Of a DNA stretch of 64,000 nucleotides, positions 46,901 through 55,606 are shown in pieces. Numbering within the stretch: position 1 is the first letter of the stretch; every line of letters begins with the position of its first letter. Both the position numbers and the translations under genes were made by a program. The notes under the pieces were generated by a model that worked only from the letters and a program-made list of their open reading frames with translations, did not search any database and was not told where the DNA came from. The DNA comes from Sulfitobacter sp. F26169L (GTDB lineage: Bacteria; Pseudomonadota; Alphaproteobacteria; Rhodobacterales; Rhodobacteraceae). The stretch lies in assembly GCF_026410285.1 (NCBI RefSeq), contig NZ_JAPMLP010000009.1, positions 1-64,000 on the forward strand, written 5' to 3'.

Positions 46901-47070
46901 TGATTGTTGGCGGTCTTGGCATGGCAACGCTGTCGACGCTCTATCTGACGCCGGTTGCCTTTTTGCTGCTGGCGCGTTTTTCAATCCCCAAAGCACAAGG
47001 CGAAGCGCGCCTGCGCGACGAGCTGCGCGAGGCGGAAAAGGTGATGGAGACAGCCACCCCCGCGCAGTGA
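43945..47070 (+). CDS. RND family multidrug-type efflux permease
   Basis: Inner-membrane proton-driven pump of 1041 residues, the family length. The N-terminus has FVRRPILAFVLNALIILAG; the proton-relay Asp pair is in LATGMVVDDAIVVLENI and the Lys in GIMAKNGILIVEFANQLR, both conserved. Two large periplasmic loops are present. The start codon is GTG with AGGAGGAGG upstream. Sequence type is closest to HAE1 multidrug pumps; substrates cannot be read. It ends five bases from the convergent beta-keto acid cleavage gene. Confidence 0.95.
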   Translation: MSAAADVTSSSGTALFVRRPILAFVLNALIILAGLAGLFGAEIRELPNVDRPVVSVTTRFSGASPESVDQELTGRIEGAVGRVSGVRTISSNSRFGRSRVTLEFADNVDVDVAAMDVRDAVARIVNQLPEGADQPEIVKADANAQAVMRIAVTSSGRSPQELTEIVRDRVEDRLISVDGVADLQVYGDREPVFRVDIDQLELASRGLTLGDVQRTLANVAYDAPAGDLAGARQSINVRTVASVATTEAFEALEISENVKMRDVARVTLGPAPGETALRANGQQGIGMGIIRQATSNTLEISKNVREVVAELDRTLPDDISIFVTSDDATFISGSIEEVVMTLGIAIVIVIAVIFIFLRDVRATLIPALTLPVALIGTLAAIYLVGFSINILTLLALVLATGMVVDDAIVVLENIVRMRAAGMGPRAAAVNGTRQVFFAVVTTTATLAAVFVPLSFLPGQAGGLFREFGFTLAMAVLLSSVVALSLCPVLASRLLTKAPDKDARGPMIWLGTQLMSFYKLTLRGALAMPYAVLLTAVFVVATAALMAGSIRQELTPSEDRAVALLSVTAPQGVALEYTQTKMRQIEDIVTPLYEKGEVTNIFSITGFGADNRGFMVFTLANWEDRTRSQQDIVSEINGKLRGIIGVRAFAIQPNSLGIRGAGRGLAFAITGDSYDQLAEVAEIMVDRMRQIGGMGQVRLEYETTQPQLFVNIDRALAADLGIDITGLGQALQAVLDGRTVASVFIDDSSYEVQVLSTSTPVNDPGDLENVFVQTGRGQMVPMSSFVTLEERAVAPELNREGQNRSVELSAGLTPEMSLGDALAQVREIGNDVLAENNRIVPLAEAATLDQTNAGLFVTFGFAILVVFLVLSAQFESFISAVVVMATVPVGLACAVFALLLTGQSLNVYSQIGLVMLIGIMAKNGILIVEFANQLRDKGQSVHDAILDASTIRLRPVMMTMTSTVLGCVPLILSAGAGAEAREALGWVIVGGLGMATLSTLYLTPVAFLLLARFSIPKAQGEARLRDELREAEKVMETATPAQ

Positions 47071-47075
47071 TCCGC

Positions 47076-47858
47076 TTACCCCGCCAGACCGGCGGCGCGC
47101 ACCTGGCCCACCAATTCCGCAACCCGTTCGGCGTTGTCAGCGGCGGTGCCGCCATCGGCGTTCTTGCGGTTGTTTTCAAAACCGATACGCGCTTTGCCAC
47201 CGTGGCGCATCGCCTCGATCAGGCAGGCGGTTTCCTGTGGTCCAAAGGCGCAGGCCGACCAATCCACATCCGGCAGCGCGGCTGTGAGGGTGGTGGCAAG
47301 AGCGGCCACGTCTGCGGGGCTGCTGACCTGCCCCGTTGTATAGCGCCCCAGAACAATCAGCGCGGTAAGGTTAGCACGCGGCACATCCCCGCGCGCGACC
47401 AGACGGGCAAGATGGGCAACATCACCGGCATCATAGAGGATATGTTGCACACAAATTCCCGCCTCGGCGCAACTGGAAAAGAAACGGCGGGTGACCGCAT
47501 CATCCTGATCCGCCGTAATCTCGCGCAGGGCGATTGAAATCGCGGCGGGTTGCAGATCGTGAACCAGTTGGCGCTGCTGCGCAGGTGTGAACACGCCCGC
47601 CGCTTCGCTGGTGACCTGAACATAAAGATCGGGCGCGCGGTGTTTCAGTTCGGCCAGCAATTCGGCGTATAGTCCGGCATCCAGCACATGCCGCTGTTCA
47701 GCGTCACGAACATGGGCGTGCAGCCCGTCCGCGCCCGCCGCGTGGCAGGCAAGCGCGCAGGTGACGATTTCGTCAAGAGAGACGGGCAGGGCAGGGTGAT
47801 CGGCCTTGGTCAGCTTTGCGCCATTGGGGGCGACCATAATATTCGGCAGGCCCCTCAT
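47076..47858 (-). CDS. Beta-keto acid cleavage enzyme (BKACE, 3-keto-5-aminohexanoate cleavage family)
   Basis: TIM-barrel zinc enzyme of 260 residues (BKACE family, formerly DUF849). Metal-ligand histidines are in GADGLHAHVRD, and the third ligand Glu in ARIGFENNRK. The family condenses a beta-keto acid with acetyl-CoA to release acetoacetate and a new acyl-CoA. The natural substrates are many; lysine fermenters use 3-keto-5-aminohexanoate. The start overlaps the aminotransferase stop by four bases. An aminotransferase that makes a beta-keto acid directly upstream would fit well. Confidence 0.88.
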   Translation of the reverse strand: MRGLPNIMVAPNGAKLTKADHPALPVSLDEIVTCALACHAAGADGLHAHVRDAEQRHVLDAGLYAELLAELKHRAPDLYVQVTSEAAGVFTPAQQRQLVHDLQPAAISIALREITADQDDAVTRRFFSSCAEAGICVQHILYDAGDVAHLARLVARGDVPRANLTALIVLGRYTTGQVSSPADVAALATTLTAALPDVDWSACAFGPQETACLIEAMRHGGKARIGFENNRKNADGGTAADNAERVAELVGQVRAAGLAG

Positions 47859-49183
47859 GCCGCGATTGCCTTGGTGATGGCGGTGGACAGCTTGCCGACC
47901 AGTTCGTCAATCTGGGCGTCCTCAATAATGAAGGGCGGCGCAAGCAAGACGTGATCGCCGTGCTGCCCGTCGATGGTGCCCGACATGGGGTAACAGATCA
48001 GGCCGGCGGCAAAGGCTTCTTTCTTAATCCGTGCCGCGATGGTGCGCTTTGGGTCAAAGGTGGCTTTTGTGTCGCGGTCTGTGACCAGCTCGATACCACG
48101 GAACAACCCGCGCCCGCGGATATCGCCCACGTGGGGGTGCTGGCCGAATTGCGCGCGCAGGGCGACGTCAAGCTTTTCGCCCTGTTCGCGCACCCGCGCC
48201 AGTAACCCGCCGTCAAGGATTTCGCCCAACACCGCATTGGCCGCCGTGGCTGCCAATGCGTGACCCATATAGGTGTGACCGTGCTGGAAAAATCCGCTGC
48301 CGGCGGCAATCGCGTCATAGATCCTGCCCGTGGTCAGCAGCGCACCAATCGGCTGATAACCCGCGCCCAGACCTTTGGCGATTGTGATCATGTCCGGCGC
48401 AACGCCGTCTTCTTCGCAGGCAAACAGATGGCCGGCACGGCCCATGCCGCACATCACCTCGTCAAGGATCAGCAGCACACCGTAGCGGTCGCAGATCTCG
48501 CGGGTGCGTTTGAGGTATCCGGGCACGGCAGGCACTGCACCCGCTGTCGCGCCGACGACAGGTTCGGCCATAAACGCCATGACGGTTTCGGGGCCAAGGC
48601 GCAAGATTTCTGTTTCCAGCTCATCCGCGACGCGCTGGCCGTAGGCCTCCTGCGTTTCGCCATCGCCACGGTCGCGGTATTCATAGCAGGGGCTGATGTG
48701 GGTGGTATCGGCCAGCAGCGGTGCAAACTGGGTGCGCCGCCATGCGTTGCCCCCCGCCGCCAGCGCGCCCAGTGTGTTGCCATGATAGCTCTGGCGGCGC
48801 GCGATGACGCGGTGGCGGTCGGGCTGCCCGATCTCGAGGAAATACTGGCGTGCAAGTTTGATCGCAGCCTCAACCGCCTCTGACCCGCCGGAGACAAGAT
48901 AGACGCGGTCGATCCCGTCAGGCGCGTTTTCAACCAGACGGTCGGCCAGTTGTTCAGCGGGTTCAGAGGTGAAAAAACCCGTGTGCGCAAAGGCGACTGT
49001 GTCAATTTGTGCATGAAGTGCGGCGCGCACGGCGGCATTGGAGTGACCCAGACAGGACACCGCCGCACCGCCGGAGCCATCGAGATAGCGGCGCCCGTCG
49101 GTATCTATAAGGTAACACCCGTCACCCTGTGCGACGACAGGCAAACTGCCTTTGGTGGATCGACCGAAGATATGGCTGCTCAT
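47855..49183 (-). CDS. Class III PLP aminotransferase (first copy)
   Basis: Omega- or beta-amino-group aminotransferase of 442 residues. RVYLVSGGSEAVEAAIKLAR and RRQSYHGNTLGALAAGG bind PLP phosphate; LLILDEVMCGMGRAGHLFAC holds the Asp that contacts the pyridine N; MITIAKGLGAGYQPIGALL carries the PLP lysine. The start at 49183 has AGGA nine bases upstream; an earlier frame opening at 49237 would add an 18-residue leader. It is first in a two-gene operon with the BKACE enzyme and divergent from the RpiR regulator. Confidence 0.92.
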   Translation of the reverse strand: MSSHIFGRSTKGSLPVVAQGDGCYLIDTDGRRYLDGSGGAAVSCLGHSNAAVRAALHAQIDTVAFAHTGFFTSEPAEQLADRLVENAPDGIDRVYLVSGGSEAVEAAIKLARQYFLEIGQPDRHRVIARRQSYHGNTLGALAAGGNAWRRTQFAPLLADTTHISPCYEYRDRGDGETQEAYGQRVADELETEILRLGPETVMAFMAEPVVGATAGAVPAVPGYLKRTREICDRYGVLLILDEVMCGMGRAGHLFACEEDGVAPDMITIAKGLGAGYQPIGALLTTGRIYDAIAAGSGFFQHGHTYMGHALAATAANAVLGEILDGGLLARVREQGEKLDVALRAQFGQHPHVGDIRGRGLFRGIELVTDRDTKATFDPKRTIAARIKKEAFAAGLICYPMSGTIDGQHGDHVLLAPPFIIEDAQIDELVGKLSTAITKAIAA

Positions 49184-49240
49184 GCTGTGCGTCCTGATTT
49201 TGCGGGGCGGCCCGTTCTGGGAATCGCGCGATTGCATTGA

Positions 49241-49260
49241 AATAATGCATATGTATTATT
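49241..49260. promoter_or_regulatory. Candidate RpiR operator, AATAATGCATATGTATTATT
   Basis: Twenty-base near-palindrome with a single mismatched base pair (position 7 against 14) in the divergent region between the aminotransferase and RpiR genes. It is AT-rich in GC-rich surroundings and suits a regulator dimer. Confidence 0.55.
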
Positions 49261-49324
49261 CGAATTGACGAAAAAACGCAAATGGTTTATCTGCATGGCT
49301 GCGGATGTGGAGCGTGCGGGATTT

Positions 49325-50182
49325 ATGGACAAGGCAGAAGAGCTAAAGCAGGGGCTGGCGCGGCTGGGCGTCGAGGGCACACCGGCTTTGCGCGCCTTTG
49401 CGCCTTGGGTGCTCGACAATCTGGCGCTGGTTGCGTTTCATTCGATCCGGGGGTTGGCAAAGCAGGCAGGAGTGAACCCCAACACTGTGACCCGTTTGGC
49501 GCGCGAGCTGGGTTACGCCGGGTTTGACGCGCTGCGCACGGACGTTCAGGCGATGCTTCATACGGGCGAGCCGACCTATGGAGAACGCGCACGCAGCCTG
49601 CGCACCCAATCGGATGGCGGCGCGTTTTCCGCGATGATGGCGGCGCACCGGCAGAACACCGATGCCCTTTTTGCGCCCGAAACGTTGGCTGTTTTGGGTG
49701 ATTGTGTCGCGCCGATGCTGGCGGCGCGCCGTATCCATACTGTTGGGGTGCGCAGCTGCTATTCCATCGCACATTACTTTTCCTATGTCGGCGGCATGGC
49801 GTTTTCCAACTTTGCCGATGTGCCTTCGTTGCCGGGGGGGATCGTTGACCAGATGTCACAGGTCACGGCGGACGATATCGTGGTTGCGATTACCTATGCG
49901 CATTATTCATCCGAGGTGGTACGCGCCAGCGAAGTGGCGCGGGGCAATGGCGCGCGTATTCTGGCGCTGACCGACAGCCACGCTTCGCCCATTGCGATTG
50001 GCGCGTGGAAGGTGCTGCGCCTGCCAATGGCGGGGCCGCATTTCATGCCGTCGCTGAACTCGGCCTTTCTGGCGGTCGAAATGCTGCTGGTGGGTATGGC
50101 CGCGCAATCGGACGGGGCGGCGGAAAATGTCACCGCGTTTGAGGAACGCATACGCAAGTACGGCGGATATTTCGGGCGCTAA
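49325..50182 (+). CDS. MurR/RpiR family transcriptional regulator
   Basis: Regulator of about 285 residues. The N-terminal RpiR helix-turn-helix reads VAFHSIRGLAKQAGVNPNTV and TRLARELGYAGFDALRTDVQ; the C-terminal SIS domain (from about residue 110) includes ARRIHTVGVRSCYSIAHYFS, DDIVVAITYAHYSSEVVRAS and RILALTDSHASPIAIGA, which bind a sugar phosphate or similar ligand. The start is uncertain: TTG 49265 and ATG 49295 are open alternatives. It probably controls the divergent aminotransferase-BKACE operon and perhaps the second catabolic gene set. Confidence 0.9.
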   Translation: MDKAEELKQGLARLGVEGTPALRAFAPWVLDNLALVAFHSIRGLAKQAGVNPNTVTRLARELGYAGFDALRTDVQAMLHTGEPTYGERARSLRTQSDGGAFSAMMAAHRQNTDALFAPETLAVLGDCVAPMLAARRIHTVGVRSCYSIAHYFSYVGGMAFSNFADVPSLPGGIVDQMSQVTADDIVVAITYAHYSSEVVRASEVARGNGARILALTDSHASPIAIGAWKVLRLPMAGPHFMPSLNSAFLAVEMLLVGMAAQSDGAAENVTAFEERIRKYGGYFGR

Positions 50183-50185
50183 CGG

Positions 50186-51031
50186 TCAGGGTGTACGGGA
50201 CAGGGGGCTGTCATAGCTGTCTCTGATGTCTTTCAGAAAGGTATAGTCGCGGCGTGCATCGCTGATGTGGTGCTGGTTGACAGTGACAAAGCGGAAATCT
50301 TCGCCGTGTTCGTCAAACCGCAGCGGCCCCTGTGTTTCGTCCATCCACGGATAGCAAAATAGGGAGTCGCCGTAATCCGTCCCTGCGCGGTTGAGCGAGA
50401 GCAGAAAGCACTGGTTTTCAACAGCGCGGGTCATGGCAAAGGCGTGCCACATGTGAAAGGAACGATCCCTGAAATTGGCAACGCTGTGCAACAGGATATC
50501 AACGCCGTGTTTCAACACTAGCGTCCGCGTCAGCTCGGGAAATCGGATATCATAGCAGATGATCGGGGACAGGGTGAAACTCTTCACCTTGAAGGTAAAC
50601 AAATGATCGCCGGTGATGAAATACTCTTTTTCCATCGACGCGCCGTATTGGCACAGGTGCAGCTTGTCATAGTGACCGGCAAGCGCGCCGTCGGGTGTGA
50701 CAACACCGATCGAGATATACGCGCCGCTCGCGTCCTTTCTGGCGAAGCCGAAGACAACATGAACGCCGAATTCCGTGGCAACGGATTGCCATGTCCGGAA
50801 GGAGGCCCCCTCCCGCGGCTCTGCTATTTCCTCGAGGTGGTCGAATGCCGCGCGGGAATAATCAATGCTGGACAGTTCGGGCAAAACCACCAGATCGGCC
50901 GTCTGCGTGCGAAGCTGCTGGCGCACTTTCGCTGCGATGGCGGCAAGGTGCCCGTCGCGCGCGGCGGCGCTCGTGGTGTGCGGTATGTCGATCTGGCAGG
51001 CCAGAAGCGTCAGGGTGTCTTGCTGTGTCAT
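50186..51031 (-). CDS. Carbon-nitrogen hydrolase (nitrilase superfamily amidase)
   Basis: Hydrolase of 281 residues with the full catalytic triad: Glu in LVVLPELSSID, Lys in GHYDKLHLCQYG, Cys in PIICYDIRFPELTR. This branch holds amidases such as omega-amidases and N-carbamoylputrescine amidases rather than true nitrilases. AGGT lies before the ATG at 51031. It ends three bases from the rpiR stop and is divergent from the second aminotransferase. In this block it may remove an amide or acyl group, which is inference. Confidence 0.88.
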   Translation of the reverse strand: MTQQDTLTLLACQIDIPHTTSAAARDGHLAAIAAKVRQQLRTQTADLVVLPELSSIDYSRAAFDHLEEIAEPREGASFRTWQSVATEFGVHVVFGFARKDASGAYISIGVVTPDGALAGHYDKLHLCQYGASMEKEYFITGDHLFTFKVKSFTLSPIICYDIRFPELTRTLVLKHGVDILLHSVANFRDRSFHMWHAFAMTRAVENQCFLLSLNRAGTDYGDSLFCYPWMDETQGPLRFDEHGEDFRFVTVNQHHISDARRDYTFLKDIRDSYDSPLSRTP

Positions 51032-51255
51032 GGGCTACCTTTCAGCGGTCGGCAATTGCGGGCGGAGCAAACACCCCCGCTTGATGCGGCCTCTTAGCAC
51101 AGCCTGCAAAAGAAACGGTGCAAAAATTTTCGCGACCGAGGTGCGACCCGTAAAGCATCTTCCGCTGGGTTTGCGGCAAAAAACGTCGGTGTTGCACTTG
51201 CGCATTGATGAAATCGCACGGAAGCTTGGGCACGGCGACCCTGAAAGGACATCGG

Positions 51256-52590
51256 ATGAAATCGTCAAACCTGTTTTATCAAACCCGTGCGCGCCGCCCC
51301 GAGGTCGAGCGGGCGGAGGGGGTCTATATCTGGGGCAACAACGGCGAGCGTTATATTGACGGATCGTCCGGCGCGATGGTCAGCAATATCGGCCATTCAA
51401 ACCCCAATGTTCTGGCCGCGATGAAGGCGCAGATGGACAGCGCGACATTTGCCTACAGGTTGCATTTTGAAAACAGCGCGGCAGAGGATCTGGCCAGCGC
51501 CATCGCCCAGCGTATGCCCGCAGGATTGAACCGCGTGTTCTTTGTCTCGGGCGGGTCCGAAGCGGTGGAATCCTGCGTAAAGTTCGCGCGTCAGTGGGCC
51601 GTTGCATCGGGGCAGGAAAGCCGCTGGAAAGTGATTTCACGCTTTCCTTCCTATCACGGATCGACGTTGGGTGCGCTGGCGATCACGGGATATGGCCCGC
51701 TGACGGATGTGTTTACGCCGCTGTTCACTGCCATGCCGAAAATCGCGGCTCCCACCTGTTATCTGGACCGTGACAACCTGAGTGATCATGCGCGCGGATT
51801 GAAATATGCAGAGCTTCTGCGCGACGAGATTATCGCTCAGGGCCCCGAAACGGTGATGGCTTTTGCCATGGAACCTGTGGGCGGTGCGTCAACCGGCGCG
51901 CTGGTGGCGCCGGACAGCTATTACACCCGCATTCGCGAAATCTGTGATGAATTCGGCATACTGCTGATCATGGACGAGGTGATGTCGGGCGTAGGGCGTA
52001 CAGGCAAATTCATGGCGTCCGAGCATTGGAATATCCGCCCCGATCTGGTGGCCGTGTCCAAGGGATTCGGTGCGGGATATGCCCCGCTGGGGGCGATGAT
52101 TGCCGATCAGGGCATGGTAGAAACGGTGCTTGATGCGGGCGGTTTTGCCCATGGCCACACCTATGCGGGAAATCCGCTGGCGTGTAGTGCGGGCCTTGCC
52201 GTGCTGGGCGAGATCGACCGCCTTGATCTGCTGTCCAACGCCGCCGCGATGGGGGATCACCTCATGCTGGGTCTGAGCGATCTGATGGCGCGCTACGATT
52301 TCATCGGTGATGTGCGCGGCAAGGGATTGCTGGCCGCCTTCGAGATGGTCGCGGACCGCGAAACGATGGAGCCGCTGCCAAAAAGCCTGAACGCCTACGA
52401 CCGCTTTGTCGAAATCTGTTATACGCGCAATCTGATCACCTATTCACGCCGCACCCGTGGCGGGATCGAGGGGGATCATTTCCTGATCTGCCCGCCAATG
52501 ATTGTGACCGCGCCGCAGGTTGATGAGATTCTGAATATTCTTGATGACAGTCTGAACGTGTTCGCGCGCGAAGCGGGGCTGGCGGGGTGA
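51256..52590 (+). CDS. Class III PLP aminotransferase (second copy)
   Basis: Aminotransferase of 444 residues, similar in plan to the first copy but clearly distinct. RVFFVSGGSEAVESCVKFAR, RFPSYHGSTLGALAITGYG, LLIMDEVMSGVGRTGKFMAS and LVAVSKGFGAGYAPLGAMI hold the PLP contacts, with the Lys in the last. The start at 51256 has AAAGGA upstream; a longer frame exists. Two such enzymes in one block suggest two amino groups or two successive steps. The deacetylase gene follows 53 bases later. Confidence 0.92.
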   Translation: MKSSNLFYQTRARRPEVERAEGVYIWGNNGERYIDGSSGAMVSNIGHSNPNVLAAMKAQMDSATFAYRLHFENSAAEDLASAIAQRMPAGLNRVFFVSGGSEAVESCVKFARQWAVASGQESRWKVISRFPSYHGSTLGALAITGYGPLTDVFTPLFTAMPKIAAPTCYLDRDNLSDHARGLKYAELLRDEIIAQGPETVMAFAMEPVGGASTGALVAPDSYYTRIREICDEFGILLIMDEVMSGVGRTGKFMASEHWNIRPDLVAVSKGFGAGYAPLGAMIADQGMVETVLDAGGFAHGHTYAGNPLACSAGLAVLGEIDRLDLLSNAAAMGDHLMLGLSDLMARYDFIGDVRGKGLLAAFEMVADRETMEPLPKSLNAYDRFVEICYTRNLITYSRRTRGGIEGDHFLICPPMIVTAPQVDEILNILDDSLNVFAREAGLAG

Positions 52591-52642
52591 GGTGCCTGTG
52601 TGGATCACCCGCCCGACGCGCAGATAAGGTGGAGTTAAAGAC

Positions 52643-53680
52643 ATGAAGGTTTTTGCAGATCAGCAGCGGCAAAGCAGGCACTACCCCACGGGGTTTCTGG
52701 TTAACGGCGTGATGCAGCCCAACCCCGAAAAACCCGAGCGTATGGCACGGTTGCTGGCCGGTGTTGCCGCGGGCGGTCACGAGGTGAGTGCGCCACAGGA
52801 TCACGGACCTGGCCCGATCTCGGCGATCCATACACCTGCCTATCTGAAATTCCTGTCTACGGTTTTCGCCCGCTGGAGCCGCATCCCCGATGCCGCGCCG
52901 GAAATTTTTCCCAACGTCCACCCCGACAGACGCACCGCCAGCTATCCGTTGTCGGTGGTAGGGCAGGCGGGATTTCACATCACCGATATGTCTTGCCCGA
53001 TTGGTGAACACACGTGGGAGGCGGCGCGCTGGTCGGCCAATTGCGCGGTGAGTGCGGCCGACGCTGTGGCACGTGGCGAGAAGGCCGCCTATGCGCTGTG
53101 CCGCCCCCCCGGACATCACTGTTTCAGCGATTTGGCGGGAGGTTTTTGTTACCTTAACAATTCAGCCATCGCGGCACAGTATTTGCGACGTACTTGTGAC
53201 CGGGTTGCGATCATCGATGTTGATCTGCACCACGGCAACGGCACGCAGGGCATATTTTATGCGCGCGACGATGTGTTTACCCTGTCCATCCACGCCGACC
53301 CCGCGCGGTTCTATCCGTTCTTCTGGGGGCACGCCCATGAAACCGGCGAGGGGACGGGGCATGGGTATAACCTGAATATTCCGCTGCCGCGCGGCACGGG
53401 GGATGACGGATTTTTGCGCGGGCTGACCGATGGTCTGGACCACGTTAGGGCGTTTGTCCCCGATGCGGTGGTGGTCGCCCTCGGGCTGGATGCGTTTGAG
53501 GGTGATCCGTTCGGGGGGCTGTCCGTTTCAACCAAGGGCTTCGCGGAAATCGCGCGGGTGCTGGCGGCGCTGGATTTGCCGACCGTGATCGTTCAGGAAG
53601 GCGGATACCTGTGTGACGCGCTTGGCGATAATCTGGATTCTTTCCTGCGCGGGTTTGAGGGCAGGGCAGCGCAAGCGTAA
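52643..53680 (+). CDS. HDAC-like deacetylase (acetylpolyamine amidohydrolase family)
   Basis: Zinc-dependent deacetylase of 345 residues. The tandem catalytic histidines are in CRPPGHHCFSD; zinc ligands are in AIIDVDLHHGNGTQGIF and LGLDAFEGDPFGG; VQEGGYLCDALGDNL ends the site. Bacterial members remove acetyl groups from acetylpolyamines or similar N-acetylated amines. It lies between the second aminotransferase and a TRAP transporter, which would suit an imported N-acetylated compound. Confidence 0.92.
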   Translation: MKVFADQQRQSRHYPTGFLVNGVMQPNPEKPERMARLLAGVAAGGHEVSAPQDHGPGPISAIHTPAYLKFLSTVFARWSRIPDAAPEIFPNVHPDRRTASYPLSVVGQAGFHITDMSCPIGEHTWEAARWSANCAVSAADAVARGEKAAYALCRPPGHHCFSDLAGGFCYLNNSAIAAQYLRRTCDRVAIIDVDLHHGNGTQGIFYARDDVFTLSIHADPARFYPFFWGHAHETGEGTGHGYNLNIPLPRGTGDDGFLRGLTDGLDHVRAFVPDAVVVALGLDAFEGDPFGGLSVSTKGFAEIARVLAALDLPTVIVQEGGYLCDALGDNLDSFLRGFEGRAAQA

Positions 53681-53904
53681 ACATGCGCAGGCGTATGGTT
53701 GGGTGAGACGCATAACAACCTGACAGGCTTTGAAAATATAGATGCAAAATAGAGCCTTAGCCAGCCATATCGTCTCGCTTCCACTGGAAGGAGAAAAAAA
53801 TTGCGGCTTGCAGATTATTTCCCTAGGCTGAAAAAATTCACAAACGGGCTGCGCGCTGACGTGCGCGCGAAGCCTGATAAAAAAAGCTCAAGGGAGAGTA
53901 TTCG
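53681..53904. promoter_or_regulatory. Leader of the third TRAP operon
   Basis: About 220 bases before dctP, AT-rich around 53750-53840, with a hairpin GCGCGC-tgacgt-GCGCGC at 53851-53868. The ribosome site GGGAGAG stands just before the dctP ATG. Confidence 0.4.
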
Positions 53905-54909
53905 ATGAATTTCACAGCAATAACCAAAATTCTGACGGTTGGTGCGGTTAGCGCGCTGATGTCGACAGCGGCGTTCGCGCAAGACAAGACGCTTCGCTTT
54001 GCGGGGGTATTCCCGATCGATCACCAAGGCACGAAGATGATGAATCAGGTGGCGGCGGATGTTGCGGCGGCGGATGTCGGCCTGACCATCGAGGTGTTTC
54101 CGGCAAATCAGCTGGGATCGGGCGAAGCGCTGTTTGAAGATGTCGCGCGTGGCAATATCGACCTTGCGGGCGCGTTTATCTACGCCGACACCGATCCGCG
54201 CCTTGAGTTTCTGTCGATGCCCTTCCTTGTGGGCGGCTGGGACGACATGAACAACATCATGCGCAATATGGAGTCCGAATATAACAAGATTCTTCAGGAA
54301 CTCACCGATGAATATGGCGTAAAGGTATTGGCCCAGAACCCCGAAGGATTTGTCGGCATCGTCGCTACCAAAGAGCCGACGAACTGGAACAACTTCGATG
54401 ACAAAGGCATGAACATCCGCGTCTGGTCGTCCAACATTGTGAAATCAATGGTTGAGGATTTCGGTTTTCAGGCCACGACAATGGCGTGGGGCGATATTTT
54501 CCCCGCGATCCAGTCGGGCATTGTGGATGGCGCGATTTGCTGCACCAAAACGGCGACCTACTCCATCTTTGCGAAATCCGATGTCGGGACGCATTTTGTC
54601 CAGTACAACGCCATTTCCGAGCTGACGACGTTCTACGCGTCACAGCGCACACTGGACAAGCTGAACGATGAACAGCGCGAGGCGCTTCAGGCGGCGATGA
54701 CAAAAGCCTCCGATGATTTCTTTGCCTACAACCGCGAAAGCGATGCGGAGTTCGAGGCGAAGCTGGTTGAAAGCGGCTACACCATTCTGGCGCTGAGCGA
54801 CGAAGAGCAGGAAAAATTCGCCGCCCGTGCGCGTGAAAAAATTTGGCCAATGATGGCCGACTCGGTCGGTGATGAAATCATCAACCGCCTGATGTCTGCA
54901 TCCGACTAA
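53905..54909 (+). CDS. TRAP transporter solute-binding protein DctP (third system)
   Basis: Periplasmic DctP-type protein of 334 residues with a signal peptide (VGAVSALMSTAAFA, cut before QDKT). FPANQLGSGEALFEDVARGN, LSMPFLVGGWDDMNNIM and the Arg-containing GMNIRVWSSNIVKSMVEDFG identify the family; an Asp-Gly in GIVDGAICCTKTATYS lies in the ligand cleft. The ligand should be a carboxylate; the cluster suggests an N-acetylated amino acid. A terminator-like hairpin follows. Confidence 0.92.
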   Translation: MNFTAITKILTVGAVSALMSTAAFAQDKTLRFAGVFPIDHQGTKMMNQVAADVAAADVGLTIEVFPANQLGSGEALFEDVARGNIDLAGAFIYADTDPRLEFLSMPFLVGGWDDMNNIMRNMESEYNKILQELTDEYGVKVLAQNPEGFVGIVATKEPTNWNNFDDKGMNIRVWSSNIVKSMVEDFGFQATTMAWGDIFPAIQSGIVDGAICCTKTATYSIFAKSDVGTHFVQYNAISELTTFYASQRTLDKLNDEQREALQAAMTKASDDFFAYNRESDAEFEAKLVESGYTILALSDEEQEKFAARAREKIWPMMADSVGDEIINRLMSASD

Positions 54910-54916
54910 GCAACGC

Positions 54917-54951
54917 AAACAGGGGCCGGTAATTTATAGGCCCCTGTTTTT
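54917..54951 (+). terminator. Hairpin with T-run between dctP and dctQ (third system)
   Basis: AAACAGGGGCC pairs perfectly with GGCCCCTGTTT over an 11-base loop, then TT. The stem is strong and lies directly after the binding-protein stop, in the same place as the hairpin at 36539. Confidence 0.8.
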
Positions 54952-54988
54952 ACGTTCTGGAACATTGCGGATGACAGGGGGCGCGGGC

Positions 54989-55606
54989 ATGTCGCAAATC
55001 ACACAAGATGAACTGCCAACATACATCGGAGAGGACGAACCTCCGGGAGCGATGAAGATCACCGAGGAGTTACCGGCGTTTATCGGCAAGCCGATGGAAT
55101 GGATACTTGTGATCATGAAGCTGATCACCACGGTGTCGGGCTTTGTGATGGCGTTTACCTTCGGCGCTGTTGTGGTCATCCGCTACGGTTTCGGGGGCGA
55201 TCTGTTTGCCTATGAGGAATGGTTGCTGGCGTTCAGCATCGTGGGGTTTTTTGCCGGTGCGGTTCTGGCGTCCGAGCGCAAGTTGCACATCAACGCCGAT
55301 ATCCTTGGCATCATCATCGAAAACCCTCGCCTGATCTGGTGGCGCGAATTTGTTGTGCTGACGATCGAGGTGCTTGTGATCGTCTTTATCGTTTATGCCT
55401 GCTACGTTTCGCTGCTGGATGATTTTTCGTTTCCGCGCCTGCGCTCCACTCCTGTTTTGCGTATTCCGTTTGTATCATGGCGCATCGCGATCATGATCGG
55501 ATTCAGCCTGATGGCGATGTTCACGGCGGCCTATCTTTATGTCCATATCCGTAAGGGGCTTGGCCTGCCCTTGAAAACGGATGCCAAGAAGGAAGCCGCG
55601 AAATGA
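54989..55606 (+). CDS. TRAP transporter small permease DctQ (third system)
   Basis: Membrane protein of about 205 residues with four helices after a 40-residue soluble leader (ITQDELPTYIGEDEPPGAMK). The helices run from MEWILVIMKLITTVSGFVM to IAIMIGFSLMAMFTAAYLYV. The start at 54989 has AGGGGG upstream; an ATG at 54971 is possible. It overlaps the large permease gene by four bases. Confidence 0.88.
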   Translation: MSQITQDELPTYIGEDEPPGAMKITEELPAFIGKPMEWILVIMKLITTVSGFVMAFTFGAVVVIRYGFGGDLFAYEEWLLAFSIVGFFAGAVLASERKLHINADILGIIIENPRLIWWREFVVLTIEVLVIVFIVYACYVSLLDDFSFPRLRSTPVLRIPFVSWRIAIMIGFSLMAMFTAAYLYVHIRKGLGLPLKTDAKKEAAK

